DNA from: Deltaproteobacteria bacterium
GTDB taxonomy: Bacteria; Desulfobacterota; DSM-4660; Desulfatiglandales; B25-G16
Assembly (NCBI GenBank): GCA_003646875.1
Contig: QMLT01000111.1
Span: forward strand, 1 to 6,293
DNA length: 6,293 bases
Reading direction: 5' to 3'
Shown: piece after piece, positions 1 through 5,334 of the stretch
How positions within the stretch are numbered: the first letter of the stretch is position 1
Layout of the letters: the number at the start of each line of letters is the position of its first letter
Notes under the pieces: model-generated
What the model was told of the DNA's origin: nothing
Database searches by the model: none
What the model saw: the letters and a program-made list of their open reading frames with translations, nothing else
Made by a program: the position numbers and the translations under genes

Positions 1-156
1 AATAGAATATCATTTTCATTTGTGTGCATTTGTGTGCATTTGTGGCTGAATGTTTACAATGGATTTAAGATTTTGTGGACGGTGGCGTTTTTCAGGCGCC
101 TAAGAGATGAAGTCCGTAGCTGGATCGAGAAAAATTTTGACACATTAGATGAGTAA
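1..156 (+). CDS. Open-frame tail of unknown identity, probably not a gene
   Basis: Frame 1 is open from the window edge to a TAA at 154-156. The last 21 codons read like coding sequence: a charged, amphipathic stretch containing LRDEVRSWIEKNF and ending DTLDE. The earlier part runs straight through the 10-bp tandem repeat at 17-46, which is typical of intergenic DNA, so the whole frame is unlikely to be one intact protein. It could be the C-terminal end of a gene entering from the left, a decayed remnant, or chance. It converges on the minus-strand permease with only 4 bp between the stop codons. I do not recognise the family and assign no function. Confidence 0.15.
   Translation, partial: NRISFSFVCICVHLWLNVYNGFKILWTVAFFRRLRDEVRSWIEKNFDTLDE
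17..46. repeat. 10-bp tandem repeat, three units
   Basis: The unit CATTTGTGTG occurs at 17-26 and 27-36, and a third copy at 37-46 differs only in its last two bases. Repeats of this general form are known to me as intergenic elements in environmental bacterial genomes. The period matches one helical turn. No function can be assigned from the sequence. Confidence 0.7.
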
Positions 157-160
157 GCTT

Positions 161-682
161 TCATTTCGCAGCTGAAAAAATCGCCTGGGCTATCAGCCCG
201 GCAATGGGTGGAAAGAAAAATGTGCTTGCCAGACGGATTAACGTGAATTTCCAGCCTAATATCCCAAACTCCATCGGCAATCTGGAGATCGCCCAGAGGG
301 ACCATCCGGTCAGAAAGGCAACCATGGTTCCGGCGCTGGCACCGGCACGAAGAAGCCCGGCAACGACTGGCAAGCTTACATAAGGACCTCCAGGAGTCAA
401 ACCCCCAGCCACTGTGCCAATGAGTATCCCTCTCATGCCTGATTCCACACCTACCCATTTCGATAGTAGTTGATGAGGGAGAAGAACCTGAACCATACCA
501 GCTATGGTAAAGGCCAAAATTAACAATGGCAGGATTTCAAGCGTCATATTCAGGCCTGACTTTAAGCCACTAATATGTTGTCCTTGTCCTTTGTAATATC
601 CTATAGCTAAAAGAATACCTGCAAGGACTCCCATCACTATTGTTGAAATCAACATTCCTGAATTCCTCCTCTTCTTATCCAT
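161..682 (-). CDS. Half-size ArsP/DUF318-type permease
   Basis: This is an integral membrane protein of 173 residues, about half the roughly 300-residue length of classical ArsP_1/COG0701 permeases, which contain two such halves. Hydrophobic segments lie near residues 9-30, 48-68, 85-110, 116-134 and 147-169. The family-like core is G-x3-G-x3-TPGGPYVSLPV (about 89-106), then GLLRAGA, AFLTGW and RLPMEFG. The Cys-containing CSCG motif of arsenic-type ArsP proteins is replaced by TPGGP, so an arsenic substrate is not supported. Half-size members probably act as homo- or heterodimers; no partner gene is visible here. I chose ATG at 680-682 because TTGAG lies 7 nt upstream; a TTG four codons earlier would overlap that site. 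G+C is about 48% by hand count (about 60% at 301-420) against about 40% in neighbours, which suggests separate ancestry. The substrate is unknown. Confidence 0.8.
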   Translation of the reverse strand: MDKKRRNSGMLISTIVMGVLAGILLAIGYYKGQGQHISGLKSGLNMTLEILPLLILAFTIAGMVQVLLPHQLLSKWVGVESGMRGILIGTVAGGLTPGGPYVSLPVVAGLLRAGASAGTMVAFLTGWSLWAISRLPMEFGILGWKFTLIRLASTFFFPPIAGLIAQAIFSAAK

Positions 683-698
683 AATGTTTCTCAAATGT

Positions 699-727
699 TA
701 TATAGCCAAAAGATAACTTCTCCATAA
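699..727 (-). promoter_or_regulatory. Weak candidate promoter for the permease
   Basis: On the minus strand TATATA (699-704) makes a plausible -10 hexamer 17 nt upstream of the permease ATG. The matching -35 position (722-727, TTATGG) is poor, keeping only the first two consensus bases. If real, it would need help from a factor bound upstream, where the paired palindromes lie. Confidence 0.2.
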
Positions 728-736
728 GTTGGGGCA

Positions 737-773
737 GCATTTTAAAAAATGCGGCATATCATTTAAAAATGAT
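737..773. promoter_or_regulatory. Two stacked palindromes, possible operator
   Basis: Two perfect 7-bp inverted repeats, each with a 2-nt AA centre, stand side by side: GCATTTT-AA-AAAATGC at 737-752 and ATCATTT-AA-AAATGAT at 758-773. Their centres are 21 bp apart, two helical turns, so dimers bound to both would face the same side of the DNA. They lie between the divergent permease and AMMECR1 genes, and the second ends 1 bp before a TTGACA hexamer. The geometry suits a dimeric repressor or activator controlling one or both genes. No regulator gene lies in the window and I cannot name the family. Chance palindromes in A+T-rich DNA are the alternative. Confidence 0.4.
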
Positions 774-774
774 T

Positions 775-803
775 TTGACAGATTTATTAAAATGATACAA
801 GAT
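775..803 (+). promoter_or_regulatory. Candidate sigma-70-type promoter for the AMMECR1 gene
   Basis: A perfect -35 hexamer TTGACA lies at 775-780. The -10 is weaker: TACAAG at 796-801 (15-nt spacer, 4 of 6 consensus bases) or CAAGAT at 798-803 (17-nt spacer, 3 of 6). Transcription would start about 70 nt before the ATG at 879. The palindromes immediately upstream are well placed to influence it. Confidence 0.35.
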
Positions 804-878
804 ATTAGATATTTGTTTGATGAGTTGATTTTTCAAACCAGTAAATTTAATTAGCAAATGTAGTCAAAATAGATTTCC

Positions 879-1625
879 ATGCCTTATAAAATGGTGAATA
901 AAAAACTCCTATCTTTTATTCTTCTTGCTCTATTGTTTTTGCTTCTTGGCCTTGGGACATTATCTTGTAAAGATAATAAGATAAAGCCAGTAAAGGAAGG
1001 CCAAACGTCAATTATTACCAAAAAGGGGGATGAGAAAATGGATACAAAAAAATGGCTATCTGAGGATGAGGGGAGATTTCTTTTAGGGGTGGCCAGAGAA
1101 ACTATAAAAAATAGATTAAGTAATATAGAGGAGTCCCAAATTGACTGGAAGGAAATACCAGGGAAATTTCAAGAAAGACTTGGTACCTTTGTTACTATTA
1201 CCATAGAGGATAACTTACGAGGATGTATCGGACATATTATACCTCGAGAGTCATTAATTGAGGGGATAAAAGAAAATGCTATCAATGCAGCCTTTAAAGA
1301 CCCCAGATTTCATCCTTTAACGAAAGAGGAATTCGACAAAATAAAGATTGAGATAAGTATCCTCACATCCCCTCAAGAGCTTTCCTATACAGATGCAGAG
1401 GATCTTTTAAAAAAATTGAGGCCGGGAGTAGATGGAGTAATTATAAAGAAGGGATTCTACGAGGCCACCTTTCTGCCTCAGGTTTGGGATCAACTTCCCG
1501 AAAAAGAAGAGTTTTTGTCACATCTTTGTTTGAAGGCAGGGCTTTCTGGCAATAGCTGGAAGACCGAGAAACTCCAGGTATCTACCTACCAGGTTCAGGC
1601 ATTTGAAGAGAAGGAGTTGAGATAA
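879..1625 (+). CDS. amrA: AMMECR1-domain protein (AmmeMemoRadiSam protein A) with lipoprotein-type leader
   Basis: The 248-residue protein has a leader followed by a full AMMECR1 domain (about residues 57-240). Domain hallmarks are LRGCIG (113-118), the signature of the family, AFKDPRF (138-144) and FLPQVW (198-203). AMMECR1-like proteins in prokaryotes form a set with Memo and a radical SAM enzyme; the reaction is unknown. Residues 8-29 give a Lys-Lys start, a long Leu-rich core and GTLSC at 26-30, compatible with signal peptidase II cleavage before Cys30, although Thr at -3 is not the usual Leu. A charged linker (31-56) follows, as in many lipoproteins. Family members are usually cytosolic, so the leader is notable. 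The 879 start and the ATG at 891 both lack a clear ribosome site. Met54 (1038-1040) instead has GGGGGA 7 nt upstream, so a cytosolic form of 195 residues is possible. Confidence 0.88.
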   Translation: MPYKMVNKKLLSFILLALLFLLLGLGTLSCKDNKIKPVKEGQTSIITKKGDEKMDTKKWLSEDEGRFLLGVARETIKNRLSNIEESQIDWKEIPGKFQERLGTFVTITIEDNLRGCIGHIIPRESLIEGIKENAINAAFKDPRFHPLTKEEFDKIKIEISILTSPQELSYTDAEDLLKKLRPGVDGVIIKKGFYEATFLPQVWDQLPEKEEFLSHLCLKAGLSGNSWKTEKLQVSTYQVQAFEEKELR

Positions 1626-1689
1626 AAGAAATTCTCGATTTTTTTCTCAGGAGAACCCGGGAAAAATATCCTTAGCAGTAATGAATGCT

Positions 1690-1695
1690 TATAAT
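1690..1695 (+). promoter_or_regulatory. Isolated perfect -10 hexamer in the 1626-1840 gap
   Basis: TATAAT occurs at 1690-1695, about 145 bp before the next start codon. No good -35 lies at the expected distance, and the upstream TG is one base out of register for an extended -10 element. It is the best promoter-like signal in this gap but remains weak. I found no terminator after the preceding gene. Confidence 0.2.
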
Positions 1696-1710
1696 GCCAA
1701 CGTTTAAAGC

Positions 1711-1797
1711 TCAAATTAGCCTGTTCAATACCCACAGGGGCATAACTCTTAAGAGCAGAAATTTAGCAGGCTAAATATCACAATTCAATAACCCAGG
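1711..1797 (+). repeat. Imperfect duplication with competing inverted repeats in a leader
   Basis: Two blocks resemble each other: AAATTAGC (1713-1720) followed by TTCAATACCCACAGG (1724-1738), and AAATTTAGC (1759-1767) followed by TTCAATAACCCAGG (1784-1797). ATTTAGC at 1761-1767 can pair with GCTAAAT at 1770-1776, although the 2-nt gap means an RNA hairpin would have to open its top pairs. TTAGCCTG at 1716-1723 can pair instead with CAGGCTAA at 1767-1774. The two pairings exclude each other. A perfect 10-bp palindrome, CTCTTAAGAG, lies at 1746-1755. This could be a regulatory leader for the downstream gene or decayed repeat DNA. It matches no riboswitch class I recognise. Confidence 0.35.
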
Positions 1798-1840
1798 AAG
1801 GATTTAATTTGACATATGAGTTTTGGTATTTGTCAGTTCC

Positions 1841-3928
1841 ATGAACCTTGCCAATCTAATTATTATATCCGTCATTGGAACAGGAATATCCTCTATAGCT
1901 GTTCAAATAATTACAGTAAGAGAATTCCTTTCACAGTTCTCTGGCAATGAGATCACAATCTCGCTTGTACTTTTCTGCTGGCTGATGGTAAGCGGGATTG
2001 GCTCTCTCGCTGCAAGATTTTTTTCCAAAAAGTCGACCACCCTCTATTCTGTTATTGCCCTATTAACAGCGCTTTTTCCTTTGATTCAGATAATTGCAAT
2101 AAGGCTTTTCAGAGACTTCATCTTTATTCATGGAGAATCTCCCGGGTTATATCCTATTTTCTTTTTCATTCTCACCTTTAGCGCACCTTACGCATTCCTG
2201 ATAGGCTTTATACTTCCCTACTCTCTTAGTATTATTAAGACAATGGACACAGAATTTACAGTAGGGGAATTATACATTAGTGACAATATTGGCGATATTA
2301 CGGGTGGTGTTTTATGTAGTTTTGTGTTGGTATATTTTTTTAGCCCCTTTAAGATAATAGCCTTCAGCTCCTTCCTTCTCATCCTTGTTTCTCTTGTTCT
2401 TTTTATTTTTTTAAAAAGATATCTCCTTTTTTTTGTGGCATTTTTATCCATTGCCCTCTTTTTTACGTTTGCCTTTGACAAAAGATTCGAGCTTTCTACT
2501 CTTTTTCATCAGTATGGCGTGAATATAGTAAGTTACCAGGAGTCGCCCTATGGGAGGATAGTTTTAACAAAAGAAAAAGAAGAGTATACGTTTTGGGAAT
2601 CTGGAGCACCTACCTTTTCCGCATTTAACATAACGGCTGCCGAAGAAAAGATCCATTATCCCCTCAGCCAGCTTGATAACGTAGACGATGTTTTACTGGT
2701 TAGTGGGGGAATGGGCGAAACATTGGGTGAGATCTTAAAATACTCTCCTCGCCACATAGATTATGTAGAGTTAGATCCTGCATTGATTAACGTTGCAAGC
2801 CAATTTGGTATTTTATCTCCTCACGCACACGTTAGTATCATCCCTGCAGATGGAAGAAGATATATAACCGATAGTAAGAAACGGTATTCAGCAATAATCC
2901 TTGATTTGCCAGAACCCGACACCTTTCAGGTAAACCGTTTTTATACAAGCGAGTTCTTTAATCGTATCAAAAGGATTTTAGAAAAGGGTGGTGTATTTTC
3001 CTTTTCACTCATTGCAAATCCTAATTATTTATCAGAGGTAAGGGTCAAAAAATTATCGTCAATTTTTAACACCCTTAAAAAATATTTTCATAATGTTCTC
3101 CTCATTCCAGGAGAGGAAATCTATTTCCTTGCAAGCGATAAAACCCTTTCCACGGATATCCCCCTTAAGTTGAGAGAAAAATCCATTGTCACATCCTATA
3201 TTGACGGCTTTTATTACGGTAATGTCACAAAGGAAAGGATAAAGTTTCTCAATGAATCCATTAATCCAGATGAGTTTATTAATACTGACTTTCACCCGAG
3301 AGTAATAAACATAATGTTTAATGAATGGTTTAGGAAGTATGGGACATCACCTAACTGGTTTCTTGCAGGCCTCTTTGGGCTTCTTGCGTGCTACATATTT
3401 TTAATACGAAAAGAAGAATATGTTCTTTTTTCAACTGGCTTTGTTTCCATGGGCGTGGAGATGTTAATTTTATTTTCATTTCAGGTCATATATGGATACA
3501 TCTATTTAAAGATAGGCGCTGTGATTACATCTTTCTTGTTTGGTCTTTTACCAGGTGCTATACTTGGTAGCAGATGGAAAAACAAAGGTAAAGGCATGCT
3601 TATAGGAGCAGAGGCCGGGATGATCCTTTTGCTTTTGACTTATCTGATCTGGGTAAATTCCTATCATTCCATGGTTCCTGAATTTGCCTTTCTGCTCTAT
3701 GGGTTTATCTTCTCACTGCTATGCGGGCTTCAGTTTCCTGTTGCAGCAGAGATGATAGGCGAGGAGAAGAGTCCTGCTGCTGGCCTCTTTGCCGCTGACC
3801 TTGTAGGCGCTGGCGCTGGCACCCTTGCAATCGGAACCTTGTTAATCCCTCTTTTTGGCATTCAGGCAGCGATAATTGCCCTGATATTGATAAAAACTGT
3901 AAGCGGGATAGTTATTTTGAAAGGTTAG
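1841..3928 (+). CDS. Polytopic membrane protein with spermidine-synthase-like SAM-binding domain
   Basis: The 695-residue protein has about seven membrane segments (residues 2-211), a soluble Rossmann-type domain (about 215-500) and about seven more segments (506-691). The soluble domain carries SGGMGETLGE (288-297), the acidic ribose-binding YVELDP (308-313), ADGRR (336-340) and ILDLPEPD (353-360), matching the motif order of spermidine synthases. GGGDGG has become GGMGE and the DxxDP acidic pair has become D-L-P-E-P, so true polyamine synthesis is doubtful. The two membrane halves look duplicated: GELYISDNIGDITGG (142-156) echoes AGLFAADLVGAGAG (647-660). Fused membrane/spermidine-synthase-like proteins are widespread but mostly uncharacterised. 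I prefer ATG at 1841, where the hydrophobic sequence begins, over an in-frame TTG at 1823; neither has a good ribosome site. It sits between the AMMECR1 and radical SAM genes, so a shared pathway is likely but unproven. Confidence 0.85.
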   Translation: MNLANLIIISVIGTGISSIAVQIITVREFLSQFSGNEITISLVLFCWLMVSGIGSLAARFFSKKSTTLYSVIALLTALFPLIQIIAIRLFRDFIFIHGESPGLYPIFFFILTFSAPYAFLIGFILPYSLSIIKTMDTEFTVGELYISDNIGDITGGVLCSFVLVYFFSPFKIIAFSSFLLILVSLVLFIFLKRYLLFFVAFLSIALFFTFAFDKRFELSTLFHQYGVNIVSYQESPYGRIVLTKEKEEYTFWESGAPTFSAFNITAAEEKIHYPLSQLDNVDDVLLVSGGMGETLGEILKYSPRHIDYVELDPALINVASQFGILSPHAHVSIIPADGRRYITDSKKRYSAIILDLPEPDTFQVNRFYTSEFFNRIKRILEKGGVFSFSLIANPNYLSEVRVKKLSSIFNTLKKYFHNVLLIPGEEIYFLASDKTLSTDIPLKLREKSIVTSYIDGFYYGNVTKERIKFLNESINPDEFINTDFHPRVINIMFNEWFRKYGTSPNWFLAGLFGLLACYIFLIRKEEYVLFSTGFVSMGVEMLILFSFQVIYGYIYLKIGAVITSFLFGLLPGAILGSRWKNKGKGMLIGAEAGMILLLLTYLIWVNSYHSMVPEFAFLLYGFIFSLLCGLQFPVAAEMIGEEKSPAAGLFAADLVGAGAGTLAIGTLLIPLFGIQAAIIALILIKTVSGIVILKG

Positions 3929-3938
3929 AATTATTATA

Positions 3939-3973
3939 ATGTCAGTGGTATATTGTCAGTTGTCTGTTGTTAA
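3939..3973. repeat. Degenerate 7-bp repeats, TTGTCAG type
   Basis: Directly after the membrane-protein gene the sequence falls into a 7-bp register: ATGTCAG, TGGTATA, TTGTCAG, TTGTCTG, TTGTTAA. The clear units are at 3939-3945, 3953-3959 and 3960-3966. Other 7-bp repeats with unrelated units occur in the next intergenic region. The 5-bp inverted repeat TTGTT/AACAA (3967-3971 and 3977-3981) is too weak for a terminator. Confidence 0.5.
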
Positions 3974-3987
3974 AAAAACAATAAAAT
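3960..3987 (+). promoter_or_regulatory. Candidate promoter for the radical SAM gene
   Basis: TTGTCT (3960-3965, 4 of 6 consensus bases) and TAAAAT (3982-3987, 5 of 6) are separated by 16 nt, about 65 bp upstream of the ATG at 4054. The -35 lies inside the 7-bp repeat array. It would let the radical SAM gene be expressed apart from the membrane-protein gene. A+T-rich DNA makes chance matches common. Confidence 0.3.
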
Positions 3988-4053
3988 ATGACAGGATTTA
4001 ATTAGAAATCAGCTCAATAATCATATGATTCAAGCCAACGGACATTACCAGAG

Positions 4054-5226
4054 ATGAAGCGATATATAGGCAGAAAAGAATTCTTAAAACAGATAGGTCT
4101 TCTGTCTCTTCTTATAGCGACAGATGCACACTGTTTCTGGCCTAAAAATAATAAAGAAGAAAGGTCAGATATTAGAGGGCATGTCTTTAAAGGAGATGCC
4201 CCCAAGAGTCCCTGGAAGTGGTCAATAGAGGGATTCCACTACACAACAAATGGCAAAGATGTACAGTGCGGTATATGCCCAAATAGATGCTACTTAACTC
4301 CCGGGGACAGAAGCGTGTGCAGGTCAAAGGTAAATATAGGTGGCAAGCTTTACTCCCTTGCATACGGTAACGCATGTGCTGTTCATATCGACCCCATTGA
4401 GAAGAAGCCCCTCAATCATTTCTATCCTGCCACAGATGTATTTTCTATTGCGGCTGCTGGATGTAATTTCAGATGCCTTAATTGTCAGAATTGGGAAATT
4501 TCCCAGAGAAAACCTGAAGAGATACGGCATTATGAACTTTTTCCGGCTGATGTTGTCAGGATTGCCAAAGAAAAAAATATCCCCTCGATCGCCTACACCT
4601 ATTCAGAACCTACCTCCTATTATGAGTATATGTATGACACCGCAAAACTTGCGAGACAAGAGGGAATCAAAAATGTCTGGGTTTCAAATGGTTTTATAAA
4701 TAGGGAACCCCTGGAGGATCTCTGCCAATACTTAGACGCTGGTAGCGTAAACCTTAAATCATTTGAAGATGACACATACAGGAGACTTAATGGGGGAAGG
4801 CTTCAGCCGGTGCTTAATACATTTAAACTACTTCACGAAAAAGGGATATGGTTTGAAATGATTACTCTTGTTGTTCCTGGGTATGTAGATAAACCAGAGA
4901 TGATAAAGAGAATGTGTGGCTGGATATTAAAAGAACTGGGGCCAGATTATCCCTTGCACTTTTCCCGCTTTTTCCCCCGATATAAACTAAACAGGCTGCC
5001 AGCTACTCCAGTGAAAACATTGGAGCTTTTAAGGGATATAGCACTTCAGGAAGGGATCCATTATGTCTATCTTGGAAATGTACCTGGTCATAATGGATAT
5101 AATACGTATTGTCATAATTGCCATAAGCTTCTGATCGACAGAAGGGGATATAATATAGCAGAATTCAATATTCATAATGGCAGGTGCAAGTTCTGTAACA
5201 CACCCATTCCAGGAAGATGGGGCTAA
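4054..5226 (+). CDS. amrS: AmmeMemoRadiSam-type radical SAM enzyme with Tat-like leader
   Basis: The 390-residue PflA-like radical SAM protein has the cluster motif CNFRCLNC (Cys137, 141, 144), which binds the 4Fe-4S cluster that cleaves SAM. Around it are features typical of the AmmeMemoRadiSam enzyme: CGICPNRC plus a fourth Cys (72, 75, 79, 89), DPIEKKPLNHFYP (113-125), YTYSEPT (181-187), NLKSF (233-237), and a C-terminal CxxC...CxxC module (353, 356, 378, 381) ending IPGRWG. The substrate is unknown. Residues 7-12 read RKEFLK, followed by a short hydrophobic stretch to about 22, like a twin-arginine leader with Arg-Lys in place of Arg-Arg. A linker of about 45 residues separates it from the first Cys motif. 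The ATG is the only sensible start but has a poor ribosome site. The gene starts 125 bp after the membrane-protein gene and ends 108 bp before the hydrolase gene. Confidence 0.9.
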   Translation: MKRYIGRKEFLKQIGLLSLLIATDAHCFWPKNNKEERSDIRGHVFKGDAPKSPWKWSIEGFHYTTNGKDVQCGICPNRCYLTPGDRSVCRSKVNIGGKLYSLAYGNACAVHIDPIEKKPLNHFYPATDVFSIAAAGCNFRCLNCQNWEISQRKPEEIRHYELFPADVVRIAKEKNIPSIAYTYSEPTSYYEYMYDTAKLARQEGIKNVWVSNGFINREPLEDLCQYLDAGSVNLKSFEDDTYRRLNGGRLQPVLNTFKLLHEKGIWFEMITLVVPGYVDKPEMIKRMCGWILKELGPDYPLHFSRFFPRYKLNRLPATPVKTLELLRDIALQEGIHYVYLGNVPGHNGYNTYCHNCHKLLIDRRGYNIAEFNIHNGRCKFCNTPIPGRWG

Positions 5227-5227
5227 T

Positions 5228-5248
5228 TGGAAACTGGAAACTGAAAAT
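5228..5248. repeat. 7-bp tandem repeat, TGGAAAC type
   Basis: Two exact units of TGGAAAC (5228-5234 and 5235-5241) and a degenerate third (TGAAAAT, 5242-5248) begin 1 bp after the radical SAM stop codon. The unit is unrelated to the TTGTCAG repeats upstream, but the period is the same. Confidence 0.6.
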
Positions 5249-5310
5249 TAGATAAGCAAGAAAGTTTATTCGGTGATTGTCATCTTAGTCTTTAATTGCC
5301 GATCTTTACC

Positions 5311-5331
5311 AAGTATCAAGTATCAAGGTTA
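5311..5331. repeat. 7-bp tandem repeat, AAGTATC type, containing a ribosome site
   Basis: Two exact units of AAGTATC (5311-5317 and 5318-5324) are followed by AAGGTTA (5325-5331), which can be read as a diverged third unit. That last unit supplies the AAGG ribosome site (5325-5328), 6 nt before the ATG at 5335, so the array abuts and partly forms the translation start region of the hydrolase gene. Confidence 0.6.
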
Positions 5332-5334
5332 TGT

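Noticed and set aside
94..101. AGGCGCCT perfect palindrome
   Set aside because: It is 8 bp, isolated, and within the range expected by chance.
54..458. Minus-strand 134-codon open frame overlapping the permease 3' part
   Set aside because: It lies in another frame of the permease gene, is rich in Arg, Cys and Ser as such shadows are, and has no family motif.
1816..1950. ATG at 1816 opening a frame of about 44 codons
   Set aside because: It is out of frame with the membrane protein, has no recognisable motif, and ends inside that gene; its ATG only overlaps the start region.
2218..2481. Minus-strand 87-codon Lys/Arg-rich frame
   Set aside because: It is the complement of the A+T-rich membrane-segment codons of the spermidine-synthase-like gene; composition explains its basic character.
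3967..3987. TTGTT/AACAA inverted repeat as a terminator
   Set aside because: The stem is 5 bp of mostly A-T pairs and no T-run follows.
4340..4699. Plus-strand 119-codon frame inside the radical SAM gene
   Set aside because: The radical SAM reading frame carries all the conserved Cys and EPT motifs across the same bases, so this frame is a shadow.
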